Position numbers and translations under genes: made by a program
Shown: piece after piece, positions 56,374 to 64,000 of the stretch
Layout of the letters: each line of letters starts with the position of its first letter
Position numbering within the stretch: position 1 is the first letter of the stretch
Source of the DNA: Arthrobacter sp. efr-133-TYG-118
Lineage (GTDB): Bacteria > Actinomycetota > Actinomycetes > Actinomycetales > Micrococcaceae
Length of the DNA: 64,000 nt
Assembly: GCF_030209755.1 (NCBI RefSeq)
Contig: NZ_JARVRH010000018.1
Location: forward strand, 1 to 64,000
Direction: 5' to 3'
Notes under the pieces: model-generated
The model's input: the letters and a program-made list of their open reading frames with translations, nothing else
Database searches by the model: none
Told to the model about the DNA's origin: nothing

Positions 56374-58068
56374 TTACTTCGCTTTGTCGTAAGAATCGAC
56401 GACGGCTACGCTCACCGGAAATTCCACCGGAACCCGCCCGAACAACAGTTCCTTGGCGGCGGCCGCGGCCTCTTCGATGGCGTTGATGCACGCTTCTACC
56501 GACTCGGCAGGCGCGTGGACCATGACTTCGTCGTGCAGGAAGAACACGAGTTCCCCGGCAGGCAGGCCGTCGGCACGCGCGGTGCGCAGCCGACGTCGAA
56601 GTTCGGCAAGCCAGCATGACGCCCAGTCCGCAGCGGAACCTTGCACCACAAAGTTCCGCGTGAAACGGCCCCTCGAGCGCGCGATGCTGTCCGCGCGCCG
56701 CTGTTCTTCCGCCGTCGTGGATTGCTGGCTGCGGATCCAGCGTTCCGACGGCGGTGGGCTGCTGCGGCCCAACCTTGAGGTCACGGTGCGGCCGCCTTCG
56801 CCGTCGCGGGCTGCTTGTTCGACGAAGCCGACTGCCCGGGGATAAGTGCGGGTCAGCTGAGGCATGAGGCGCCCGGATTCGCCCGTGGTGGCACCGTAAA
56901 TTGCGCCGAGCAGGGCGATCTTGGCCTTCGAACGGTCGCCACCGAAACCCTGCGCGGCGATGCCGGCGTACAAGTCCTTGTCGCGCGCGGCCTCGGCCAT
57001 CTTCGAGTCCTGCGCCAGCGCCACCAGAACCCGGGGCTCGAGCTGGGAGGCGTCTGCAACGATCAATTTGTGCCCCGGGTCGGCATGCACCGCTCCGCGG
57101 ATCTGGCGGGGGATCTGCAACGCGCCGCCGCCCCTGGACGCCCAACGACCGGAAACCACGCCTCCCACGACGTACTCGGGGCGGAAGCGCCCGTCGCTCA
57201 CCCACGCGTCCAGCCACGACCAGCCGTTGGCAGCGAACAAGCGGGAAAGCTTCTTGTATTCCAATAGCGGCTCGATGGCCGGATGCTTGGATTCCTTGAG
57301 TTCCCACTGGCGGGTGGATTTTACCTCGATCCCGTTCCGGTGCAGGGCACGCATGAGGTCCTGGGGTGAATCCGGATTCAGTTTCGGAGACTGGAGAATC
57401 CCGCGAAGCTCGTTGCAGAGAGCCTCCAGCCTGGCCGGCCGATGGCCGGCGGGAGGTCGGGGACCCAGATGGCCTTCCAGGATTTCTTCGTGCAACGTCT
57501 CCTGCCATGGCACACCCGTGAACTGCATTTCGGCGGCGATCATTGCACCGGCGGATTCCGCAGCGAGCAGCAGTTTCAGGCGGTGCTGCCGGCCTTCTTC
57601 CCTGGAGGCCTGGCCGAGCGCGCGTTGCTGGGCCGCGAACTCTGCCCGGATCTCGTTCAGGCTCGGCTGGGTGCTTCGTGGGACCACGTCGTCGAACAGC
57701 GCGCCTTGCTCGGCGGGAGGCGGGGGAGGCTGGAGGACCCGAGGCGGAACCGGCATTTCGTCGTCTTGCGTGAGTTTTTCCGCGCTGCGGGCATAGTCTG
57801 TGTGGGCCGTGAACTCGGAATGGACCAGGATGGCGCGGCAGAGCGTGAGGTCATGGCAACGCTCCAGTTCCACCCCCGCTTGGAGCATCGCCGGGTACCA
57901 ATCCTGGGTCCGGTTCCAGACCCAGCGCGGATGGATCTTCTCCAACATGGTTACGACGCCGGCGAGATCGGCCGTTCGTACGACGCGCGGCTCCGCCACG
58001 GCTACTCCGGCGGCGTCGCTTTCCTGAATAGCTGCGCCGTCTGGATGGGCGGCGAGCAGCAGGTACAT
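56374..58068 (-). CDS. Family A DNA polymerase, short actinobacterial form
   Basis: A 564-residue protein with a PolI-type polymerase domain: motif A VADASQLEPRVLVALAQD near residue 340, O-helix RSKAKIALLGAIYG near 382, motif C FLHDEVMVH near 505. The N-terminal 170 residues correspond in position to a 3'-5' exonuclease but I do not see its acidic residues, and there is no 5'-nuclease domain. Such proteins are annotated in actinobacteria as bifunctional exonuclease/polymerase. The start chosen is MYLLLAAH; the ribosome site is weak. CHAD lies downstream. Confidence 0.88.
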   Translation of the reverse strand: MYLLLAAHPDGAAIQESDAAGVAVAEPRVVRTADLAGVVTMLEKIHPRWVWNRTQDWYPAMLQAGVELERCHDLTLCRAILVHSEFTAHTDYARSAEKLTQDDEMPVPPRVLQPPPPPAEQGALFDDVVPRSTQPSLNEIRAEFAAQQRALGQASREEGRQHRLKLLLAAESAGAMIAAEMQFTGVPWQETLHEEILEGHLGPRPPAGHRPARLEALCNELRGILQSPKLNPDSPQDLMRALHRNGIEVKSTRQWELKESKHPAIEPLLEYKKLSRLFAANGWSWLDAWVSDGRFRPEYVVGGVVSGRWASRGGGALQIPRQIRGAVHADPGHKLIVADASQLEPRVLVALAQDSKMAEAARDKDLYAGIAAQGFGGDRSKAKIALLGAIYGATTGESGRLMPQLTRTYPRAVGFVEQAARDGEGGRTVTSRLGRSSPPPSERWIRSQQSTTAEEQRRADSIARSRGRFTRNFVVQGSAADWASCWLAELRRRLRTARADGLPAGELVFFLHDEVMVHAPAESVEACINAIEEAAAAAKELLFGRVPVEFPVSVAVVDSYDKAK

Positions 58069-58227
58069 GCTGACAATTCTGCCCTGTGATTCCGTGGAAC
58101 CTTGCACTTTGCGGACAGCTGCCGTCCGCGATGCTTAGTCGTCCCCCACAGGGGTTGTTGTGGCTGCTTATCCACATACGCCGATACCGGCCTTCAATGC
58201 TCGCGGCGAAACGGAGAGAGTGGCTTC

Positions 58228-59439
58228 ATGAGCGGGCAACATCTTGAGCGGAACCACAACAGCGGTGGAAGCGGGGCCGGGTCTAACGGCGAGCGCGGCT
58301 CGACGGTGCTTCAACGTGGCCGTCCACGGCCCGGAAGATCGGGTCCACGGTCCGGACCGGAGCCAGACCATGTGCCCGGAGAGCCGTGGCTTCCTGCCAG
58401 TTCCGGGGAAGTCCTCTTAGTGACAGGAAACGTCAGGTTACAAGCTGAAACAGAGAGGATCGCGGCCGCTGTCGGCGCCAATCTCCGTACAGTCGTCGAT
58501 TCATCCGCTGCCTTGCCTATGTGGGACACCGCACGGATGGTTCTTCTTGGCAGCGATGTCCGCGAACTTCCGCCCCGTCGTCGTGCACCTTCCATCTTGC
58601 TGGGCCTCAACGGTGAAGGGGACTCTTTGTGGCAATTGGGAGCCGCACTGGGGGCCGAACGCGTGGCCGTATTGCCGGAAGCTGCAGCCTGGCTGGCGGA
58701 GCACCTCGGTAGGTCCCATGATCCGGACCCCGGAGGACTGGTGCTCGGGGTGATAGGAGGATGCGGCGGTGCCGGCGCGTCCACGACTGCGGTCTGGCTG
58801 GCCCAGGAAGCGGCCGTCCACGGAGTCCGGACGCTACTGGTTGATGGGGATCCCCGAGGAGGGGGCCTTGAGCTTTGCCTGGCCGCTGAAGATGCGCCAG
58901 GACTGCGCTGGCCCGATCTTGCAGGTGCCAGCGGCAGCATCGGAACCGGGCAGCTAAGCGACTCACTGCCCACAGCCGGAGGATTCTCCTTTTTGTCTTG
59001 GCCGGGCAGTCGCGACCGCTCCCCGGACGTGGAGCCCGGGGCCGTCACGGCTGTCCTTGATGCGGCGAGGCGGGGATTTGAACTAGTCATTGTCGACATC
59101 GGCCGCGGAACAGAATCGCTTGGCAGCTTCGCCTGGGACTGCGACCGGATCCTTCTGGTGGCACCGGCCCAACTCCGGGCAGCAGTCGCTGCAGCCAGGC
59201 TTCTGCAGGAGTTGCCGCCCGTGGACACAGCCCTGGTGATCCGGGGGAATGCCGGTTCGGCCCTGGACGCACCGCTCATAGCCGAATCGCTGGGATTGCC
59301 TCTCCACGGCGTGCTCCCCGAACTCCGCGGCACTGCCGCGGCGGCTGAGCTCGGACGCCTTTTGGAATTCGGCAAGCGCAAGGCCGTGCGTCGCTTTGCG
59401 GAGTTAGTCCTTCAACTACTCGGCGACGGCGCAGTATGA
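58228..59439 (+). CDS. CpaE/Ssd-like ATPase-family protein of the tad locus
   Basis: A 403-residue protein matching the Rv3660c (septum site-determining, CpaE-like) family. After a disordered Gly/Ser/Arg-rich N-terminus (1-70) comes a receiver-like region, then a MinD-like P-loop with deviant Walker GGCGGAGAST near residue 178 and LLVDGDPRGGG. It probably localises the secretion apparatus. The start is MSGQHLER because the longer frame lacks a ribosome site. It overlaps the CpaF-like gene (ATGA). Confidence 0.88.
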   Translation: MSGQHLERNHNSGGSGAGSNGERGSTVLQRGRPRPGRSGPRSGPEPDHVPGEPWLPASSGEVLLVTGNVRLQAETERIAAAVGANLRTVVDSSAALPMWDTARMVLLGSDVRELPPRRRAPSILLGLNGEGDSLWQLGAALGAERVAVLPEAAAWLAEHLGRSHDPDPGGLVLGVIGGCGGAGASTTAVWLAQEAAVHGVRTLLVDGDPRGGGLELCLAAEDAPGLRWPDLAGASGSIGTGQLSDSLPTAGGFSFLSWPGSRDRSPDVEPGAVTAVLDAARRGFELVIVDIGRGTESLGSFAWDCDRILLVAPAQLRAAVAAARLLQELPPVDTALVIRGNAGSALDAPLIAESLGLPLHGVLPELRGTAAAAELGRLLEFGKRKAVRRFAELVLQLLGDGAV

Positions 59440-60689
59440 GTGCCTCATCATTCCCCAGCGGCGAGCGCCGACGCAATACCCCGCTCTTGGACGCCGCGCT
59501 CCTTGAAACCGTGCGGGAAACCGTCATGGCCGACGCCGGACCGGTCACTCCGTCGCGCGTGGCAGCGGCCGTCCACGCGACGGGCAGGCTGCTCGGAACC
59601 GCGGGGGCGCTTGCCGCCGTCGAATCGATCAGCGCAGAACTAAGCGGACTTGGACCGCTCCAACAGCTTGCACGCGATGGCTCAGTGACGGACATCTTCG
59701 TCAATGGCCCGGACTCGGTGTGGTTCGACCGCGGCAAGGGGCTGGAACGGGCCCGGGTGCATTTCGACGGCGAATCCCAGATCCGTGCCTTGGCCTCCCG
59801 GCTTGTGGCGGCCGGTGGGCGTCGCTTGGACGACAGTTCGCCGTGCGTCGATGTCCGTCTCGAGGGCGGATACCGGGTGCACGCGGTACTGCCTCCGATT
59901 TCCACCGCCGGAACCTTGTTGTCCGTGCGGATTCGGCGCGAGGAGGTTTTCTCGATGGACGAGCTGCGTTCTGGAGGCATGTTCGGGGCGCCGGTCCAGC
60001 AGGTGCTGCAGGCCATGGTTGACCGCAGGCTGAGCTTCCTGATCAGCGGGGCCACCGGTTCCGGGAAGACCACATTGCTGTCCACAATGCTCGGCTTGAG
60101 CAGCCCGCATGATCGGCTCGTCCTGATTGAAGACGCTTCGGAGCTGAACCCGGTGCACCCTCACGTGGTTTCCCTTGAGTCCAGGCACGGGAACCTCGAA
60201 GGCGGTGGCGCACTCGACCTTGGCGAACTCGTTCGGCAGGCGCTGCGGATGCGGCCGGACCGGTTGATCGTGGGCGAGTGCCGCGGTGCCGAAGTCCGGG
60301 AGCTGTTGACGGCACTCAATACCGGCCATACAGGCGGCGGCGGAACAATCCACGCCAACACTGCTTCCGCGGTCCCGGCCAGGCTCGTGGCCTTGGGCGC
60401 GCTTGCAGGCTTGAGCCGGGAAGCCGTTCGACTGCAGCTTTCAACGGCATTGGACGCAGTGGTCCACGTCGAACGGACGCCCGCCGGAAGGAGAGTGTCC
60501 TGCATTGGATTGTTAGCGGAGGACGCGTCCTCCCAATCGATCGTTCCTGCTGTCGAACTGCTGGCGGGTGCCGCCGTTGCAGGGCCCGCGTGGAAGGACC
60601 TCGCAGCTCGCCTTGAGCTGGACCCCAGGCTCCTGCATAGGCCCCTGGGACCGATTTCCCGATCAGATCACCTTGGGGCGGTCGCGTGA
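59436..60689 (+). CDS. TadA/CpaF-type secretion ATPase
   Basis: A 417-residue type II/IV secretion ATPase, homologous to Rv3659c, that powers Flp pilus-type assembly. Walker A is GATGSGKT (205-212, Lys211), the Asp box is LVLIEDASEL and the Walker B-like region is RPDRLIVGECRG. It overlaps its neighbours by 4 bp on each side. Confidence 0.93.
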   Translation: MSASSFPSGERRRNTPLLDAALLETVRETVMADAGPVTPSRVAAAVHATGRLLGTAGALAAVESISAELSGLGPLQQLARDGSVTDIFVNGPDSVWFDRGKGLERARVHFDGESQIRALASRLVAAGGRRLDDSSPCVDVRLEGGYRVHAVLPPISTAGTLLSVRIRREEVFSMDELRSGGMFGAPVQQVLQAMVDRRLSFLISGATGSGKTTLLSTMLGLSSPHDRLVLIEDASELNPVHPHVVSLESRHGNLEGGGALDLGELVRQALRMRPDRLIVGECRGAEVRELLTALNTGHTGGGGTIHANTASAVPARLVALGALAGLSREAVRLQLSTALDAVVHVERTPAGRRVSCIGLLAEDASSQSIVPAVELLAGAAVAGPAWKDLAARLELDPRLLHRPLGPISRSDHLGAVA

Positions 60690-61495
60690 GCGGATTCCTC
60701 ATCCTCGTTCTGGCGGCCGCTGCGTGGGTGGTCTTCCAACCGTCCCGGGGATTTGGCAAACGGATAGTGCGCGCTTTGCCTGGTGCCCCCTCGGCTGGGC
60801 CAGTGGCTGTTGCTGGGGCCGTGGCGCGCATGCCGCGGAGACGCTCTCGCGCGGACGCATTGCCGCTGACGGTACTCGTACAGCAGTTGGCCGCTCTCCT
60901 TCGGGGAGGCCGTTCGACGTCGAGGCTCTGGGAGGAGCTCTGGATGGTGCATGGAGCCAGGGATCGCCGCAATGGTCCGGGCGACGCGGGGGTCCTCAAG
61001 GCGCGAGGAAAAGACCCGGGATCGCCCAAGCTGTCGTCTGGGTCTCTCCAAGTTCTCGCGGCAGCGCGGGCGGCCTCGATGATGGGGACGTCGGTCGCCG
61101 AAGCCATCAGGGTGTCGTCAGCGAAGGATCTCCGGGGCGGGAATTCCGTGGAACGCCGGATCTGGGGAGAACTTGCCGCCTGCCTGGATGTTGCGGAGGC
61201 CAGTGGTTGTCCGTTAGCCGACGTGCTGACCCGACTCGCCGCCCAGCTTGAGGCCGAGGACGACGCCGGTGATGCGCGGCAAACTGCCTTGGCCGGCCCG
61301 CAAGCCACCGTGCGCCTTCTGACCTGGCTGCCGGTGTTCGGCCTGGGGCTGGGCATGATGCTCGGCGTGGATCCGCTGGGGGTCCTGCTGGCGAACGGCG
61401 TCGGATTGGCAGCCCTCGCGGCTGGGTGCGTCCTGACCGTCACCGGCAGAATCTGGTCATCTCGATTGGTGGATGCCGCGGTGGGCGTTGACTGA
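60686..61495 (+). CDS. TadB-like type II secretion F-domain membrane protein
   Basis: A 269-residue inner-membrane protein: helices near residues 1-15, 205-230 and 235-260 around a cytoplasmic F domain, with AACLDVAEASGCPLADVLTRL. Equivalent to Rv3658c. GTG start overlaps tadA; its stop overlaps the tadC-like start. Confidence 0.88.
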   Translation: MSGFLILVLAAAAWVVFQPSRGFGKRIVRALPGAPSAGPVAVAGAVARMPRRRSRADALPLTVLVQQLAALLRGGRSTSRLWEELWMVHGARDRRNGPGDAGVLKARGKDPGSPKLSSGSLQVLAAARAASMMGTSVAEAIRVSSAKDLRGGNSVERRIWGELAACLDVAEASGCPLADVLTRLAAQLEAEDDAGDARQTALAGPQATVRLLTWLPVFGLGLGMMLGVDPLGVLLANGVGLAALAAGCVLTVTGRIWSSRLVDAAVGVD

Positions 61496-62127
61496 TGGGC
61501 TCGACCTTCCCTGCCATCGCGGTGTCCCTGGCGTTGATCTTCGCGGCCATTCTCGGACTGGCGTATCAGGGAAGAGCCCGGCGGCGCATAGCCTTGCGGA
61601 TGCTTCGCGGCTCACCCGGGAGCAACGGCCCGCTGAAGAACGCTCGGACGGGCCAGGCAGCGGGCAATTTCCGGAATCCCGAGGGGCAGGAAGGCTTGCG
61701 CAATGTGCCCATGATCCTTGAGCTGGTGGCTGCCATGCTCGACTCAGGGGCGGGACTCGGACGGTCTCTTGAGTTGATCGCCGGATGCGCGTCCCCGCAG
61801 CTCAGCCGCTCCCTGCGAACCGTGGTTGCAGCCCTCGACATCGGAATGGACTGGGAGGCGGCATGGCGGAGTTCGGGCCAGAATTGCACTGAAGCGCACA
61901 AGCTCAAGGATGCGCTCGTCTTCGCTGCCCTGACCGGAGCGCCATCCTCGGCCATCCTTTATGCCCAGGCAGCACGCCTGCGGCGGGAACAGTTCAGGAT
62001 GGCGGAGAAGCGCGCTGCCGCGCTCGGAGTGAAACTCGTGGTTCCACTGGGTCTGTGTACCTTGCCTGCCTTCATCTGTTTCGGTGTCGTCCCGGTGCTT
62101 TTGGCAATGCTTCCGTCCGGGGGATAG
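61495..62127 (+). CDS. TadC-like type II secretion F-domain membrane protein
   Basis: A 210-residue partner of the TadB-like protein. Helix near residues 5-22, the F domain (ELVAAMLDSGAGLGRSLELIA) and two C-terminal helices (VPLGLCTLPAFICFGVVP). Equivalent to Rv3657c. A 147-bp gap with an AGAGG site precedes the pilin-like gene. Confidence 0.88.
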   Translation: MGSTFPAIAVSLALIFAAILGLAYQGRARRRIALRMLRGSPGSNGPLKNARTGQAAGNFRNPEGQEGLRNVPMILELVAAMLDSGAGLGRSLELIAGCASPQLSRSLRTVVAALDIGMDWEAAWRSSGQNCTEAHKLKDALVFAALTGAPSSAILYAQAARLRREQFRMAEKRAAALGVKLVVPLGLCTLPAFICFGVVPVLLAMLPSGG

Positions 62128-62274
62128 CCGGCAGTCCGGCCCGAGTTTCCCTCCACACGAACCGTCAGAAGGGAGTTTTCCACTTAGGAGACTTGGGGAC
62201 TTTCGAAGCCTCGATGCCGACGGAAGAGTCGAAGTACAGCCGGCAGCCAGGCCGGCACGAAGAGAGGAACTGAA

Positions 62275-62646
62275 GTGAACGCAACCGTCGATGCCGTCGA
62301 TACGGCCCATACCGCCCTGGCCCTCGCCCAGGCAGCTCCTCCTCGGCGGGAGGCCGAGGTCGTTGAACTGTTCCCGGGTTCGTCGGGAAGCAAGCCTGTC
62401 AGGCTGCCGATCCAGCTGCATTCCAGCGCAGAAACAAGCCGTGCGCGGTCCAGCGACGATTCTGCGGCTCAGAAACGGTCGAAGAAGCGGCTCATGGGGT
62501 CTGAGCTGGGGATGGCAACGGCCGAGTATGCCATTGCCACTCTTGCCGCTGTGGGCTTCGCCGGACTCCTGGTGGTCATCCTTCGCAGCGAGGAAGTACG
62601 TGGCTTCCTCCTCAACCTCATTCGCAGCGCACTCTCCCTGCCATGA
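62275..62646 (+). CDS. DUF4244 Flp-pilin-like protein
   Basis: A 123-residue protein like Rv3656c. A variable polar N-terminus of about 80 residues ends in SKKRLMGSELGMATAEYA, followed by a hydrophobic helix (IATLAAVGFAGLLVVIL). GMATAEYA resembles the Flp prepilin cleavage region with Glu at +5. The usual pilin leader is short, so here the pilin core is at the C-terminal end of a long precursor. GTG start after GAGAGG. Confidence 0.85.
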   Translation: MNATVDAVDTAHTALALAQAAPPRREAEVVELFPGSSGSKPVRLPIQLHSSAETSRARSSDDSAAQKRSKKRLMGSELGMATAEYAIATLAAVGFAGLLVVILRSEEVRGFLLNLIRSALSLP

Positions 62647-63287
62647 CACGGCGCCGGGGTTCAAAGCGCGGTGCCGAGCATTCGATGAGTCCGCGGGCAT
62701 CGGCCTGGGCGCTCACTGGGAAGCAAGCCCGTTCGGCTGCCGCAGGTGTGCGGCGGTGGCCTCCTTCGATCAGACGGCCTCCTCCGACGGAGAAGCTGGA
62801 TGGCCCGCGGAGGGACCGTCGGCGAGATGCTTTCCCTGAGAGGGACTACGGTGCCGTCACTGCGGAATTCGCCGTGGCACTGCCCGCTGTCCTGCTTCTT
62901 TTGGCCTTGCTTCTGGCAGGATCCGCCGCGGGAATTACGCAGCTTCGCTTGGAAGAGGCCGCCAGGGCAGGCGCCAGGGCCCTCGCCCGCGGAGATGGCC
63001 ACGCGGTCGTAGACGGAATCGTTCGAAGACTGGCAGGCGATGGCGCCTCGGCTGCCGTTTCCGAAGACGGCGAATGGATCAACGTCACAGTCTCCGCCCG
63101 GGTCGCCGGCCCGTTGGGCTCCCTCATTCCGTGGAGGCTTTCAGCGACGGCATCTGCAAGGGGAGAGACCCCGCAGTCGTCAGCGGCCACTGAGCCCCTC
63201 CTTGCCGTCGGAGACTGCGTTGTCCACTTCAACGAGACTATGCCGTTGCTTGGGCTCCAAGCCACTGTGAAAGAGGTCGCGGCGTGA
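62643..63287 (+). CDS. TadE-family pseudopilin-like protein
   Basis: A 214-residue protein equivalent to Rv3655c. A basic N-terminus of about 70 residues precedes the TadE helix (GAVTAEFAVALPAVLLLLALLL) with its conserved Glu, and then an extracytoplasmic domain (EDGEWINVTVSARVAG). The ATG overlaps the upstream stop; a later start would shorten the long basic N-terminus. Confidence 0.85.
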   Translation: MTRRRGSKRGAEHSMSPRASAWALTGKQARSAAAGVRRWPPSIRRPPPTEKLDGPRRDRRRDAFPERDYGAVTAEFAVALPAVLLLLALLLAGSAAGITQLRLEEAARAGARALARGDGHAVVDGIVRRLAGDGASAAVSEDGEWINVTVSARVAGPLGSLIPWRLSATASARGETPQSSAATEPLLAVGDCVVHFNETMPLLGLQATVKEVAA

Positions 63288-63389
63288 GGGCTGATGGCGC
63301 CCGCGCCGGTGATGGCCGTCGCGCGGCGGAGCGCGGCGTGAGGGCTGATAGCGCCCGCGCCGGTGATGGCCGTCGCGCGGCGGAGCGCG
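63282..63389 (+). repeat. 54-bp tandem duplication spanning the start of the Rv3654c-like gene
   Basis: Copy 1 at 63282-63335 and copy 2 at 63336-63389 differ at one base (G to A). Each encodes the same 18 residues apart from one Gly to Ser change and carries its own GTG codon in the same context, so the gene has two equivalent in-frame starts. Confidence 0.93.
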
Positions 63390-63715
63390 GCTCGGGAACC
63401 ATCCTGGCTGTTGCGCTGGGCCTTGTTGTCATGATCTGCATGGCGGCGGCTTTGACCCTGGCCCAGGCCATGGCGATGGCCCAACGCGCAGCATCTGCCG
63501 CCGATCTCGCTGCGCTCGCGGGAGCCGACGCGGCCCGCGGCCTGACAACCGGAGATCCTTGTGTGGTTGCCAGCGAAACGGCCGCGCGGCACGGAGCTTC
63601 GTTGTCGGCTTGCACTGTGGGCGAAGGCGGGATCGTAGAGATCCGCACTGAGCTGGACCGCGGCGCAGTCTTCGGGACCGCAACCGGCCGCTCTCGGGCC
63701 GGGCCGCCGCCCTAG
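63284..63715 (+). CDS. Rv3654c-like TadE-related pseudopilin
   Basis: A 143-residue protein of the Rv3654c family. Two tandem 18-residue copies (VRADGARAGDGRRAAERG, with one Ser in copy 2) precede the helix GSGTILAVALGLVVMICMAA and a short extracytoplasmic domain (ASAADLAALAGADAARG is the family signature). Start GTG 63284 overlaps the upstream stop; GTG 63338 in copy 2 would give a protein 18 residues shorter. Its stop overlaps the convergent helicase stop in CTAG. Confidence 0.88.
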   Translation: MRADGARAGDGRRAAERGVRADSARAGDGRRAAERGSGTILAVALGLVVMICMAAALTLAQAMAMAQRAASAADLAALAGADAARGLTTGDPCVVASETAARHGASLSACTVGEGGIVEIRTELDRGAVFGTATGRSRAGPPP

Positions 63716-64000
63716 GTCGCGTCCCGCAGGAGCACATCGATCAGGGTAACCGCGGCGTCCTTGTCCAGTGGATTGTTCTTGTTGCCGCATTTGGGGGACT
63801 GGACGCAGGAAGGGCAGCCGGTGTCACACTCGCATGCTTTGATGGCGTCCCTTGTAGCGGTTAACCACACTTTGGCTTTCTCAAAGCCGCGCTCGGCAAA
63901 TCCGGCGCCGCCGGGATGGCCGTCGTACACAAAAATCGTGGGAACTCCGGTGTCGGCGTGGAGGGCTGTTGAGACTCCACCGATATCCCAACGGTCACTT
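63712..64000 (-). CDS. DEAD/DEAH helicase with DUF1998 domain (3' end only)
   Basis: The C-terminal 95 residues of a helicase of the MrfA/YprA type; the rest lies beyond the right edge. It has DIGGVST, YDGHPGGAGF and the four-cysteine zinc motif CECDTGCPSCVQSPKCGN that define DUF1998. Homologous to Rv3649, which also neighbours the Rv3654c-Rv3660c cluster. It is convergent with the tad locus, and the stops share the 4-bp CTAG. Confidence 0.9.
   Translation of the reverse strand, partial: SDRWDIGGVSTALHADTGVPTIFVYDGHPGGAGFAERGFEKAKVWLTATRDAIKACECDTGCPSCVQSPKCGNKNNPLDKDAAVTLIDVLLRDAT

Noticed and set aside
55466..57508. 680-codon minus-strand frame running through the polymerase gene into CHAD
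   Set aside because: Only the last 287 codons encode CHAD; the upstream part is out of frame with the polymerase and Arg-rich without a domain.

Overview
The window is chromosomal DNA of a high-GC actinobacterium, most likely Arthrobacter or a close relative in the Micrococcaceae. The grounds are the homodimeric E1 pyruvate dehydrogenase, a tad locus in the order of Mycobacterium tuberculosis Rv3660c-Rv3654c facing a DUF1998 helicase, a MarP-type protease, frequent GTG starts, and a large stock of sugar and nucleobase uptake genes. No phage, insertion sequence or CRISPR array was seen. The genus is an inference from gene content.

Layout. 1-4.8 kb: the 5' part of aceE, then a divergent NCS1 permease, an Asp/Glu/hydantoin racemase-family protein and an SDR, probably a hydantoin or ureide utilisation unit. 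4.8-12.5 kb: a PucR-type regulator and glutaminase operon, divergent from an amino-acid permease and an Orn/Lys/Arg decarboxylase. 12.6-17.3 kb: DctA, a sterol-carrier-fold protein, an asparaginase and a membrane molybdopterin oxidoreductase. 17.7-20 kb: purD-purC. 20-22.1 kb: an XRE-TPR regulator divergent from a small secreted peptide that carries four IGNWPDP repeats, followed by tRNA-Pro(CGG). 22.2-33.5 kb: a heterodimeric ABC exporter, metallophosphoesterase, class A PBP, DUF4177 protein, RidA, NUDIX, a Crp-family regulator and a MarP-type protease. 33.5-48.4 kb: aroQ, then two carbohydrate islands, one for alpha-galactosides (ABC importer, GH36, Gfo/Idh, LacI) and one for beta-galactosides (ABC importer, GH42, DeoR). 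48.5-58.1 kb: acs, a TM2 protein, a membrane protein, nth, a CoA-type NUDIX, DUF1508, CHAD and a PolI-like polymerase. 58.2-63.7 kb: the Tad/Flp-type cluster, ending tail to tail with a DUF1998 helicase.

The strongest candidate for an undescribed system is at 20.0-21.8 kb. A secreted 87-residue precursor has four copies of IGNWPDP-M/V whose codons differ only silently, apart from the last residue of copy four. It is transcribed away from an HTH-XRE regulator with a long TPR domain, the architecture of Firmicutes peptide-pheromone receptors. I propose a repeat-precursor peptide signalling pair; signalling itself is inference.

The second structural theme is a family of intergenic repeats at about 17.3-17.7, 26.0-26.2 and 33.3-33.5 kb. 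They share a palindrome of the form TGGACATA-N7-TATGTCCA and a repeat period of 52 bp (104 bp at the first site). A second family of long perfect hairpins with the core TTGTTGTCGTT lies at 3.2 and 42.2 kb. Many convergent gene ends carry strong hairpin terminators.
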